From: CADEEN01 sp963751775
GTDB lineage: Bacteria > Pseudomonadota > Gammaproteobacteria > Burkholderiales > Burkholderiaceae_C
Assembly (NCBI GenBank): GCA_963751775.1
Contig: CAVVVW010000028.1
Location: 62,001-126,000 of the forward strand
DNA: 64,000 bases
Direction: 5' to 3'
Part shown: in pieces, positions 1-8,580 of the stretch
How positions within the stretch are numbered: position 1 is the stretch's first letter
How the letters are laid out: the number at the start of each line of letters is the position of its first letter
Translations under genes and position numbers: made by a program
The notes under the pieces: generated by a model
Databases searched by the model: none
The model's input: only the letters and a program-made list of their open reading frames with translations
Told to the model about the DNA's origin: nothing

Positions 1-202
1 AGCCGGGTAGATGATGACCGGGTGCTGGGTCTGGAACACGCGCTGCAGGCCGGCCAGCACCTGCAGGCCCGAGGGCCCCGAACTCGGGCCCGCGGTGGTC
101 TATCGTGGGCAGGCTGATGGCGCGCAGGATGCGGTCGGGCACCGGGCTCGGCCCCGGGATCTGCAGGAAATGGCGGCCACTGGCATGGGAGTTCAGCTTC
201 AT
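1..202 (-). CDS. Alanine/serine-glyoxylate-type aminotransferase, N-terminal part
   Basis: This is the first part of a class V, PLP-dependent aminotransferase of the alanine--glyoxylate / serine--glyoxylate family; the rest lies beyond the window edge. The translation contains the family-typical stretch IPGPSPVPDRILRA and then DHRGPEFGALG, followed after a frame change by QVLAGLQRVFQTQ and HPVIIYPA. The ATG at 202 has a GGAG motif six bases upstream. A frameshift, probably one extra G, lies near 68-80. The gene is divergent from the dehydrogenase at 251, with only 48 bp between the starts, so the two probably share a control region. Both act on small 2-oxo/2-hydroxy acids in general; a shared glyoxylate-type pathway is inference. 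The exact amino donor cannot be told from this fragment. Confidence 0.75.
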   Translation of the reverse strand, partial: MKLNSHASGRHFLQIPGPSPVPDRILRAISLPTIDHRGPEFGALGPAGAGRPAARVPDPAPGHHLPG

Positions 203-250
203 GTGCGCTCCATCAATTCGGCGTAGTTTTGCATACAGAATCGGCCCACG

Positions 251-3200
251 ATGACAGCCACCGCCACGACCACAGCGCAGGCCAATGGCGAGGCCCGCGA
301 ACTGGCGCGCCGCCTGGCGCGCGAGACCGAAGGCGAAGTCCTGTTCGACGCCGGCTCGCGCGGGCGCTACGCCACCGACGCGTCGATCTACCAGATCATG
401 CCGCTGGGCGTGTTCGTGCCCAGGACGGCACGCGACGTGGCGCTGGCGATCGACATCGCACGCGACGCGCAGGTGCCGCTGTTGCCACGCGGCGGCGGCA
501 GCTCGCAATGCGGGCAGACCACCGGCGCGGCGCTGGTCATCGACACCAGCAAGCACCTGCGCAGCGTGCTCGGCTTCGATGCCGACGGCGATGACCGTCG
601 ACGTCGAGCCCGGCATCGTGCTCGACGATCTGAACGCCTGGCTCAAGCCGCACGGCCTGTGGTTCCCGGTCGATGTGTCGACCAGCGCGCAGGCCACGCT
701 CGGTGGCATGGCCGGCAACAACTCGTGCGGCTCGCGCAGCATCGCCTACGGCAACATGGTGCACAACGTGGCCGGCATCCAGGCCTGGCTGGCCGACGGC
801 CGGCTGCTGTCGTTCGGGCCGGTGTCCGGGCTGGGTTCGCGCAGGAGCGCGAAATCGCCGACTTCGTGCGCGATCTGGCCGCCGAGCAGCGCAGCGAGAT
901 CGAGGCGCGCTGGCCCAAGGTGATGCGCCGCGTCGGCGGCTACAACCTCGACATCTTCCAGCCGCAAAGCGAGCGGCCCTACACCGATGATGGCAGCGTC
1001 AATCTGGCGCACCTGCTGGTCGGTGCCGAAGGCACGCTGGCGTTCACGCGCAGTCTGCACGCTGCGCTTGAGCCGCCTGCCGCGCGCCAAGGTGCTGGGC
1101 GTGGTGAACTTCCCGAGCTTTCACGCCGCGATGGACGCGGCGCAGCACATCGTCACGCTGGGCCCGAGCGCGGTCGAGCTGGTCGACCGCACGATGATCG
1201 AGCTGTCGCGCGCCAACCCGGCGTTCCGCGCGACCATCGACGCGGCGCTGATCGGCGAGCCGGCGGCGATCCTGCTGGTCGAATTCAGCGGCGACGACAA
1301 GGGCGCGCTGCTGCGCCAGTTGCGCTCGCTGGTCGAGCTGGTGGCCGACACCCTGCACCTGCCCGGCAGCGTCGTCGAGATGAGCGACGAGGCGCCGCAA
1401 AAGGCGCTGTGGGAGGTGCGCAAGGCCGGCCTCAACATCATGATGAGCCTGAAGGGCGACGGCAAGCCGGTCAGCTTCATCGAAGACTGCGCCGTGCCGC
1501 TGCAACACCTGGCCGAATACACCGACGCCCTGACCGAGGTCTTCACCCGCCACGGCACGCGCGGCACCTGGTACGCGCATGCCTCGGTCGGCACGCTGCA
1601 CGTGCGGCCGATCCTCGACATGCGGCGCGACGGCGCGACCAAGATGCGCGCCATCGCCGACGAAGCCGCGGCGCTGGTGCGCAAGTTCAAGGGCGCGTAC
1701 AGCGGCGAGCATGGCGACGGCCTGTGCCGCGGCGAGTGGATCGCGTGGCAGTTCGGGCCGCGCATCGACGCGGCCTTTCGCGCCATCAAGCACAAGCTCG
1801 ATCCCGGCAACCTGATGAACCCGGGCAAGATCGTCGACCCGCCGAAGATGGACGACGCCTCGTTGTTCCGTTATGCGCCCGGCTACCGGACGATCACGCT
1901 GACGCCGGCCTTCGACTGGTCGCCATGGAACGTGCAGAACGATCCGGCGACCGAAACGACGACGGCCCCGGGCAGCGGCGGCGACACCGACCGGCGGCCT
2001 GGCCAAGGCGGTCGAGATGTGCAACAACAACGGCCATTGCCGCAAGTTCGACGCCGGCACGATGTGCCCGAGCTATCGCGTCACGCGCGACGAGCAGCAC
2101 CTCACCCGCGGCCGCGCGAACACGCTGCGGCTGGCGCTGTCGGGCCAGCTCGGCGCCGACGCGCTGACCGGCGACGCCGTGGCGCAGGCGCTCGATCTGT
2201 GCGTCGGCTGCAAGGGCTGCAAGCGCGAATGCCCGACCGGCGTCGACATGGCGCGCATGAAGCTCGAGGTGCTGGCGCAGCGCCGCGCGCGCCATGGCCT
2301 GTCGGTGAAGGACCGCCTGCTGGCGCACCTGCCCGACTACGTCGGGCTGGCCAGCCGTGTGCCCTGGCTGTTCAACCTGCGCAACCGGCTGCCGTGGCTG
2401 CGCCGCGCGGGCCAGCGCTGGTTCGGCGTGTCGGCGGCGCGTTCGCTGCCGCGCTTTCGGCGCGACACCTTCTGGCGCGCCGCACCGACCCTGCAGCTCG
2501 CCAGCCGCGACGAACTGCTGGCCGCGGCCAAGCCGGTGGTCTTCTTCGTCGACACCTTCAACGGCCACCTCGAGAGCGAGAACGCCATCGCCACCGTGCG
2601 CGTGCTGCAGGCCGCCGGCTACACGGTGCATGCCGCGCAGGGCGAGAGCGGGGCCACGCTGTGTTGTGGCCGCACGCTGCTGTCGGCCGGCATGGCCGGC
2701 GAAGCCAGGGCGCGGGCGCGGCAGTTGCTCGACGTGCTGGCGCCGCTGGCCGCGCGCGGCATCGCCATCGTCGGCCTCGAGCCTTCGTGCCTGCTGACGC
2801 TGCGCGACGAGATGCTGGCCATGGGCCTGGGCGCCGACGCCGTAACCGTGGCCGGGCAGGCCCTGCTGCTCGAGGAGTTCCTGGCCCGCGAAGCCCGCGC
2901 CGGCCGCTTCGCGCCCGCGCTGCGGCCGGCCAGCGGGCCGATCCTCGTGCACGGCCACTGCCACCAGAAGGCCTTCGCCGCGATCGCGCCGGTGCTCGAA
3001 GTGCTGCGCCTGATTCCGGGCGCCGCGCCGACGCTGATCGAGAGTTCGTGCTGCGGCATGGCCGGCATCTTCGGCTACGAGGCCGCGCACCACGAGGTCT
3101 CGATGCAGATGGCCGAGCTGAGCTTGCTGCCGGCCGTGCGCGCCGCGCCTGACGGCGCTGATCGTCGCCGACGGCACCAGCTGCCGGCACCAGATCGCCG

Positions 3201-3274
3201 ACGGCGCCGGCCGCGAGGCGCTGCACGTGGCGCGGGTGCTGGCCGATCACCTGGCCGATCGCGTGACCACTTGA
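251..3274 (+). CDS. FAD-linked and Fe-S dehydrogenase (D-2-hydroxyacid dehydrogenase/YdiJ type), frameshifted
   Basis: About 1,000 residues joined from several frames; shifts lie near 590, 835, 1075, 2005 and 3150. The N-terminal half is a PCMH-type FAD-binding domain (LPRGGGSSQCGQT, then LGGMAGNNSCGS) followed by an FAD-oxidase C-terminal domain (HLLVGAEGTLAFT; later SGEHGDGLCRGEW and LDPGNLMNPGKI). The C-terminal half has two ferredoxin-type 4Fe-4S motifs (a CxxxGxC...MCPS motif and CVGCKGCKRECPTG). It ends with a heterodisulfide-reductase-like cysteine domain with two CCG motifs (TLCCGRTL and SSCCGMAG). This layout and length match the YdiJ family, which oxidises D-2-hydroxyacids such as D-2-hydroxyglutarate and passes electrons through Fe-S centres. 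The real substrate is unknown. All key motifs survive on both sides of every shift, which argues for sequence error rather than decay. Confidence 0.85.
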
Positions 3275-3364
3275 GGCCACGACCTCGAGCCAGGCCTGCC
3301 GTACGATGGCGGGCATGAGCGCGCACGGCCGCCCCAAATCGCTCAGCCCGGCGCGCGCAGCGCA

Positions 3365-4024
3365 ATGGACAGCCCAGTGATCGCGCCCGGCCGCCACCAG
3401 ACCCGCGGCGAAGAAATCGCCAACGCGTTGAGCCATGGCGTGGCCCTCGTGCTCGCGGTGGCTGCGCTGCCGATCCTGGTGCTGGGCGCCATGCGCCGCG
3501 GTGGCGCGGCCGATGTCGTCGCGGCCTGCCTGTTTGCCGGCACGATGATCGTGCTGTACCTCATATCGACCGTCTACCACGCGCTGCCACAGGGCCGCGC
3601 GAAACACTGGTTGAACCGGCTCGACCACGCGGCGATCTACCTCTTCATCGCCGGCAGCTACATGCCCTTCGTCTTCGGCGTGCTGCGCGGCGCCTGGGGC
3701 TGGACGCTGTTCGGCCTGGTCTGGTCGGCGGCCGCGATCGGCGTCGTCGTCAAGCTGCTCGACCGCCTGAAGCACCCGCTGTGGTCGACCGGCCTGTACG
3801 TGGCGATGGGTTGGGTGGCACTGGTGGCCGCGGCGCCGCTGTTCGAGCGCATGGCCACGACCGGCCTGGTCTGGCTGGTGGCCGGCGCGCTGCTCTACAC
3901 GGCCGGCGCGGTGGTGTTCCTGTACGACGCAAAGGTGCGCTTTGCCCACTTCGCCTGGCACCTGTTCGTGATGGGCGGCAGCACCTGTCACTTCTTCGCC
4001 GCGCTCTGGTACGCGCGCGCTTGA
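3365..4024 (+). CDS. Hemolysin III family (PAQR-type) membrane protein
   Basis: A 219-residue integral membrane protein with about seven hydrophobic segments. The HlyIII/PAQR family signature is clear: an N-terminal EEIANALSHGVAL motif, a second-helix STVYHALP motif with conserved Ser and His, then LDHAAIYLFIAGSYMPF, and near the C-terminus FAHFAWHLFVMGG with two histidines. In the family these Ser, Asp and His residues form a metal-binding hydrolase-like site. The bacterial members' physiological role is poorly known, and the 'hemolysin' name rests on one Bacillus protein. The length is normal for the family. The ATG at 3365 places the conserved motif near residue 16. It stands alone between the dehydrogenase and the kinase gene, with an 80 bp gap on the 3' side. 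Confidence 0.85.
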   Translation: MDSPVIAPGRHQTRGEEIANALSHGVALVLAVAALPILVLGAMRRGGAADVVAACLFAGTMIVLYLISTVYHALPQGRAKHWLNRLDHAAIYLFIAGSYMPFVFGVLRGAWGWTLFGLVWSAAAIGVVVKLLDRLKHPLWSTGLYVAMGWVALVAAAPLFERMATTGLVWLVAGALLYTAGAVVFLYDAKVRFAHFAWHLFVMGGSTCHFFAALWYARA

Positions 4025-4104
4025 GCGGCACGACACGGCGGGCACCCCGCACACGAATGCGGCGCTCTGCATAGCCCCCGACCCGCTGTCGCGGCGGGCC
4101 GTGC

Positions 4105-5931
4105 GTGGTGATCCAAATCAAATGGGCCGGCAACATTGCGTGGCAAATTGTTAAACCTCGAAAAGCAAGAATTGGGTCGACAAGATTGGCCGCGGCATCT
4201 GCAAATCCGCTCGGCTCAGCGATCAGCACGCCAGCGTTTCTTGAGCGCCTACTGCGCCTGGGCCTGGGTGCGTCCAGACCCGCCGAGCCGCTGACCGACA
4301 TTCGGCGCTTCGCCGCGGGCGTGCGCGCCATCATCGCGTTTCTGTGCGCCGCGATATTGCTGTCGGTCGAGCCACGGATCCAGGATGCCGCCGTTGCTTT
4401 GCTCGTCATCTACGCCTTGTGGGCCGGCTACGTGCTTTGGTCCGAGGGCCGGCGCCCGCTTCCGGTGCGGCTGCTGCTGCACTGCTGGATCGACGTTACT
4501 TGGGCGGGCCTGCTGCTGCAGTTGATCGGCAACAACGCCGATCTGCTGATCGTCACGATCGTTCCGCCGGTGCTGCTGGCCAGCGTCGGCCACAGCGTGC
4601 GCATGGGCGCGTTGCTGGCCTTCTACGCCTCGCTGTCGCTGTTCTTTCGCGCGATCCCCGTGCACGACCCGCAGCTCGCGTTCGATCCGGAGCACCTGAT
4701 GCAGGCCTTTGCCGTGATGGCCCTGGTGCCCGCGGCGGCACTGGTGGCGCGACCGATCAACGTCTTGCGACGCCGTCTCGTGCTGGTGCACGCGTTCGAG
4801 GCGCGGCTCGACCCGCGCCGTGGCTTGCCGACGGTGACGCGGGCCCTGGTCGAGGGGCTGCGGCTGGACCTCGCGGCGGACTTGACCGGCATCGTGCTGC
4901 CGGCGTCGGCCGAAGGCCCGGCGCTGCTGTGCACGGCCGAGGATGGCACCTTCACGGCCAGCACGGCGGTGCATCACAAGATCGAAGCCTTGCTCGGCAA
5001 CATGCCGCCCTGCCCGCTGACCCACGTCGCGGGCCGACCCGCACGTTGGCGCAGCAAGGTTCGCGTGCACGGTGCCGGTTGCGGCACGATCCGGCCCGAA
5101 TTGCCTGCCGCACTGGAAGAGCTGTGCGGTCTGCTGGAAGTCCGCACATTGGTGGTGGTGCCTTTGCAGCGCTATGAGCGCCGCCACGGGCATCTGCTGA
5201 TCGGCCGTCGCAGCGTTCAGCCGCACCACCAGGAGGTGCAAGCGCTGTCGGACGCCGCTCCCGCGCTGTGCCGCATCTTGGAGCAGGCGACGCTGGTCGA
5301 CCGTCTGGTTCGCGAGACCGCGGCCCACGAACGCGGACGCATCGGTCGTGACCTGCACGACACCGCGATCCAGCCCTACCTGGGTCTGAAGTACGCCATC
5401 GAGGCGCTGGCGCTGAACGTGCCACCCGACAACCCGGCGCGGCCCAAGATCGAGTCGCTGGCCCAGCTGGTCGAAGGCGAGATCGCCAGCTTGCGCGACA
5501 TCATCACCGGCCTGCGCAACGGCGAACCCACCGGCGACAACGCGCTGGTGCCGGCGGTGCGACGGCAGGTCAGGCACTTCGGCGAGTTGTTCGGGCTCAA
5601 CGTGCATCTCGAATGCCCGGACCAGTTGCTCGTCAGCCGCGCACTGGCGGGCGTGGTGTTCCACCTCGTCAACGAGGCCCTCAACAATGTGCGCAGGCAC
5701 ACCGCGGCGCGCAATGTGTCCATCCACCTGGACAAGCAGCGCGACTGCCTGAACCTGCGCGTGTGCGACGACGCCGGCAGCGTGAAGGGGAAACCCGCGC
5801 CGGATTTCTTCCCGCGCTCGCTGTTCGAGCGCGTGCACGAACTGGCGGGCACGCTGTCGATCGTGCGCCCCGACGGGCTGAACACCGAAGTCGTGATCAG
5901 CGTGCCGATCGATTCCAGCGTCAGGGCCTGA
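4105..5931 (+). CDS. Membrane sensor histidine kinase, NarX/HisKA_3 type
   Basis: Up to 608 residues. The GTG at 4105 is the longest start; the first ~45 codons are AT-richer and less protein-like, so the real start may be downstream and this stretch may be promoter. About four to five hydrophobic segments lie between residues 70 and 220, followed by a GAF-like region (about 240-420). The dimerisation/phosphoacceptor helix contains HERGRIGRDLHDTAIQ, with His in RDLHD as the expected phosphorylation site. The ATPase domain has an N-box (NEALNNVRRH). Its G1 box reads DDAGS instead of DDGxG, and the usual GLxxMRER box is replaced by RSLFERVHEL, so ATP binding may be altered. It lies four bases before the response regulator at 5936, so they are almost certainly cotranscribed and cognate. 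It may govern the Tad locus downstream (inference). Confidence 0.85.
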   Translation: MVIQIKWAGNIAWQIVKPRKARIGSTRLAAASANPLGSAISTPAFLERLLRLGLGASRPAEPLTDIRRFAAGVRAIIAFLCAAILLSVEPRIQDAAVALLVIYALWAGYVLWSEGRRPLPVRLLLHCWIDVTWAGLLLQLIGNNADLLIVTIVPPVLLASVGHSVRMGALLAFYASLSLFFRAIPVHDPQLAFDPEHLMQAFAVMALVPAAALVARPINVLRRRLVLVHAFEARLDPRRGLPTVTRALVEGLRLDLAADLTGIVLPASAEGPALLCTAEDGTFTASTAVHHKIEALLGNMPPCPLTHVAGRPARWRSKVRVHGAGCGTIRPELPAALEELCGLLEVRTLVVVPLQRYERRHGHLLIGRRSVQPHHQEVQALSDAAPALCRILEQATLVDRLVRETAAHERGRIGRDLHDTAIQPYLGLKYAIEALALNVPPDNPARPKIESLAQLVEGEIASLRDIITGLRNGEPTGDNALVPAVRRQVRHFGELFGLNVHLECPDQLLVSRALAGVVFHLVNEALNNVRRHTAARNVSIHLDKQRDCLNLRVCDDAGSVKGKPAPDFFPRSLFERVHELAGTLSIVRPDGLNTEVVISVPIDSSVRA

Positions 5932-5935
5932 GCCG

Positions 5936-6649
5936 ATGCCCATCGACGCGACATCACCACCTGGCGCCTTGCGCATTCTGCTGGCCGACGACCACCGCAT
6001 CACGCTGTGGGGTCTGCAGCAGTTGATCGAATCGGCACGCCCGCGCATGTGCGTGGTGGGCGCCGTGACCACGCGCGACGAATTGCTGGCCCACCCCGCG
6101 TTGGGCCAGGCCGACGTCGTGCTGCTCGATCTGGATCTGGCCGGCAGCAACGCCGTCGACGCGATGGGCGAACTGGCGCGCCGCAGCAGCGCCCGCGTGC
6201 TGGTGCTCACCGCCGAGGAAGACCCGGCCGTGCTGCGCAACGTGGTGATCAAGGGCGCGCGCGGCGTGCTGCACAAGTCCGCGCCGGCCGAGACGCTGCT
6301 GCGCGCGATCGAGAAGGTGGCGTCCGGCGGGTTCTGGCTCGACGCCACGCTGCTCGACGAACTGCTGGGCCAGCTCGGCGGCCAGGGGCCCGCGCCGCAG
6401 CCCAGGAATCCGGGGGCCGACGCCATCGCCAGCCTGACGCCGCGCGAGCGCGAGATCGTGCTGGCCATGGTGCGCAAGCCGAGCGCAAAGCAACTCGCGC
6501 TGGCCGACGACCTGGGCATGAGCGAACACACCTTGCGCAACCATCTGACCACCATCTACGACAAGCTGGGCGTGCGTGGGCGCATGGAGCTCTACGTCTT
6601 CGCCACCGAGCACGGGCTGTCCGGCGCGGCCGGCAAGCAGCAGGGCTGA
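5936..6649 (+). CDS. NarL/LuxR-family response regulator
   Basis: A 237-residue two-domain regulator. The receiver domain (about residues 10-125) carries the acidic pair in LLADDH, the phosphoacceptor Asp in VVLLDLDLAG, a conserved Thr in LVLTAEED and the Lys in LHKSAP. A LuxR/GerE-type helix-turn-helix follows at about 165-225 (LTPREREIVLAM, then LGMSEHTLRNHLTTIYDKLGV). It starts four bases after the kinase stop, which makes it the natural partner of that kinase. No binding site could be identified. Its position next to the Tad genes suggests, but does not prove, that it controls pilus expression. Confidence 0.9.
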   Translation: MPIDATSPPGALRILLADDHRITLWGLQQLIESARPRMCVVGAVTTRDELLAHPALGQADVVLLDLDLAGSNAVDAMGELARRSSARVLVLTAEEDPAVLRNVVIKGARGVLHKSAPAETLLRAIEKVASGGFWLDATLLDELLGQLGGQGPAPQPRNPGADAIASLTPREREIVLAMVRKPSAKQLALADDLGMSEHTLRNHLTTIYDKLGVRGRMELYVFATEHGLSGAAGKQQG

Positions 6650-6768
6650 TCCCGCGCGCCGCCCGACCGGGAGCATCCTCTCCCCCTCGGCGCGCAGCGT
6701 GTCCCATCCGCAGCGCGCGCGCGCCACGTAGCATCGGCTTGCCCATTCGCTGAGTTTTCGAGCTTTTC

Positions 6769-7143
6769 GTGCCTGCGTCCGAGTCCCTTGCCGTTCTGAT
6801 CGTCGACGACCAGAAGGCCGTTCGCGACGGGCTGGTCAGCCTGATCGAGGCCTCGGGTCTGCAGTGGCGCGCGATCTACACCGCGGCCAGCCGCGACGAG
6901 GCGCTGGCGATCGTGCAGCGCCACGCACCCGAAGTCATCCTGCTCGACATCGACCTGGCCGGCGACGACGGCCTGGCGCTGCTGGCGCAGCTCGAGCACG
7001 ACGAACGCGTGCTGGTGCTCTCGACCCACGACGACGCCGCGTCGCGGCAGCGCGCGATGGCGCTCGGCGCCGCAGGCTTCGCGCGCAAGGGCGCCCCGGG
7101 CGACTCGCTGCTCGGGCAATTGGCGCAACTCGCGGCCGGGTGA
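6769..7143 (+). CDS. Stand-alone response regulator receiver domain
   Basis: A 124-residue protein that is only a CheY-like receiver. It has the acidic pair in LIVDDQ, the phosphoacceptor Asp in ILLDIDLAGDDG, a Thr in LVLSTHDD and the Lys in FARKGAP, so all phosphorylation residues are present, but no DNA-binding or enzymatic output domain follows. The start is GTG. It lies about 120 bp after the two-domain regulator and shares sequence flavour with that regulator's receiver, suggesting duplication. It may act as a phosphate sink or a protein-protein output for the neighbouring kinase (inference). The flp genes begin 325 bp downstream. Confidence 0.85.
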   Translation: MPASESLAVLIVDDQKAVRDGLVSLIEASGLQWRAIYTAASRDEALAIVQRHAPEVILLDIDLAGDDGLALLAQLEHDERVLVLSTHDDAASRQRAMALGAAGFARKGAPGDSLLGQLAQLAAG

Positions 7144-7468
7144 TCGCGCACTGACGGCGCGCGTCCGCGGTTCCGCGCTCGCGCGCCGCCCGTCCCGCAA
7201 TCGATGGCCCCCGCGTTCTAGCGGGGGAGAAACCACCCACGTCGCGCCGCCGATTGTCCTGCCACCGCCCCTGCGCATGCTCCGATTCGCAAGCGCCGGC
7301 ACGAACCTAGATTGAGCGCATGGGAAAGACGAAGCAACACCCGGCTTCTCATGACGCAGCGCCAACCGGCGTCACCACAACAGGCTGGCAGGGGAGTGAT
7401 CCGGCCCCTTCCCCGGACCGAAGGGAAAGCAGTTGGTAGTGCCGGCCGCTTTCGTGCAGGAGTCAATC
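7144..7468. other. Non-coding region before the flp pilin gene
   Basis: No convincing gene is seen in these 325 bases. A perfect inverted repeat with seven-base arms (CCCCCGC at 7208-7214 and GCGGGGG at 7221-7227) could be the terminator or a processing hairpin for the receiver gene, but it has no T-run after it. The promoter of the Tad locus probably lies here. I could not pick a convincing sigma-70 or sigma-54 site. An AGGAG ribosome-binding site precedes the flp ATG at 7469. Confidence 0.45.
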
Positions 7469-7816
7469 ATGTCAGTCGTTAAGTTCATTCGCCAATTCGT
7501 CCGCGACGAAGAAGGCGTGACGGCCATCGAGTACGGTCTGATCGCCACGCTGGTCGCAGTTGCCATCATCGTTGGTGCGGGAGCGCTGGGCACCAAGTTG
7601 AACGACGTGTTCCAGGGCATCGCTGACGTTCTTGCTCGTCCCGCGCCTAAGAGGTCGACTCGCTGCCGGCGCCGGCTGATGCTGACGTGCTGGCTTCGAC
7701 CGCGCTGCGCTGGCCGGCAGCCAGGATGCCTTCGTGCCGCATTCTCAAAGTCGGGCTTCGCGATCGAGTCAAGCAAATGTCGAGTGATCCAACTCATCGC
7801 AGCGTCTCAGAGATGA
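7469..7816 (+). CDS. flp: Flp-type type IVb pilin
   Basis: The first ~55 codons are a textbook Flp pilin: a basic N-terminal leader (VVKFIRQFVRDEEG), then the prepilin cleavage region EEG|VTAIEYGL with Glu at +5 and Tyr at +6, then one hydrophobic helix (LIATLVAVAIIVGAGALG) and the tail KLNDVFQGIADVL. Flp pilins are normally 50-60 residues. The open frame here continues to 7816 as an Arg/Cys-rich tail that looks out of frame. A TAA at 7648-7650 in the neighbouring frame would end the protein at the normal size, so a one-base error near 7635-7648 is likely. The pilin is processed by the peptidase at 7978 and polymerised by the Tad machinery encoded downstream. Confidence 0.85.
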   Translation: MSVVKFIRQFVRDEEGVTAIEYGLIATLVAVAIIVGAGALGTKLNDVFQGIADVLARPAPKRSTRCRRRLMLTCWLRPRCAGRQPGCLRAAFSKSGFAIESSKCRVIQLIAASQR

Positions 7817-7953
7817 AGAGTCCGGCGTTGACCGTCATCGAGTACGCCCTGCTTGCTGCACTGATCGCGTTCGTGATTGTTGGAGCGGTCGGCGCCCTCG
7901 GCGTGAAAGTCGGCGCGATGTTTGACGCCGTCGCAGGCGCGTTCCCCACATAG
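7813..7953 (+). CDS. Second, short Flp-like pilin
   Basis: A 46-residue peptide whose core, LTVIEYALLAALIAFVIVG, matches the Flp pilin segment with the Glu-Tyr pair followed by a hydrophobic helix and a short soluble tail. Unlike the first pilin, it lacks the basic leader and has Ala rather than Gly at the position before the expected cleavage site (PA|LTVIEYA). It may be a minor pilin, a degenerate duplicate, or a gene whose 5' end is wrong because of a sequence error upstream. The start at 7813 is the nearest ATG and no strong ribosome-binding site is visible. An in-frame ATG at 7777 would add 12 residues. Confidence 0.65.
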   Translation: MKSPALTVIEYALLAALIAFVIVGAVGALGVKVGAMFDAVAGAFPT

Positions 7954-7977
7954 GTGCCCATCCCCGGGGCCTGACCA

Positions 7978-8552
7978 ATGCTCGAATCCGCCACGATCTC
8001 GCATGCCACGCTGCTTGCGCTGGCAATATTGCTCGTCGCTCGCGGTTGCCAGTGACCTGCGCGCTTCGCGCATCCCGAACCGGCTCGTGTTGTGGGGCCT
8101 GCTGCTGGCCACGCTGCTTGCACGCCGGTGCGCTTCTCGCAGGCCAGAAGCCGCTCGCCGGCACCGCGTACTGGGCCTGCTTCAGCGGCGCACTCGTCGG
8201 CGGCGCCGCGCTGATGCCCCTCTATTTGCTGCGCGCCTGCGGCGCCGGCGACGTCAAACTGATGGCGATGGTCGGCGCCTTCGTCGGCGCCGGCGTCGTC
8301 CTGTCCGCCGCGCTGTATACGCTGCTGGCCGGCGGCGTGTTGTCGTTGGCCGTGATGGCGCTGCGCGGTGTCACGTCGCAGACGCTGGCCAATGTGCGCT
8401 TCCTGCTCACCGATTGGGGTCAACGCGCGACCACCGGCCAGGGCCTGCGCATGGCCCCGCTGGCCACCACCGCCGCGCGCCTGCCCTATGCCGTGGCCAT
8501 TGCCGCCGGCACGCTGGCCGCGCTGTGGCGTCCGTTGGCCCTGCTCGGCTAG
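7978..8552 (+). CDS. tadV: Prepilin peptidase TadV/CpaA (A24 family), frameshifted
   Basis: This is a type IV prepilin peptidase of the small CpaA/TadV type, a membrane aspartyl protease that cleaves and prepares Flp and TadE-like prepilins. The joined translation starts MLESATISHATLLALAILL. It continues with the first catalytic region ASDLRASRIPNRLV and has the second, GAGDVKLMAMVGA, which is the family GxGD motif. Two shifts, near 8040 and 8120, separate these parts. About 190 residues with several hydrophobic segments is normal for the family. The gene follows the two pilin genes, as expected for a Tad locus. Confidence 0.85.
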
Positions 8553-8580
8553 CGCCACGAACCTGAACAAAGGTTTCGCC

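Noticed and set aside
7208..7227. Rho-independent terminator after the lone receiver gene
   Set aside because: The stem is perfect but no T-run follows on either strand; kept only as an inverted repeat.
7386..7400. Sigma-54 promoter (TGGCAG...) before flp
   Set aside because: The -24 half is close to TGGCAC but the -12 half lacks GC at the right spacing.
7650..7816. Arg/Cys-rich C-terminal tail of the first Flp pilin
   Set aside because: Flp pilins end at 50-60 residues; the tail looks out of frame, and a stop in the next frame at 7648 fits normal length. The tail is probably an artefact.
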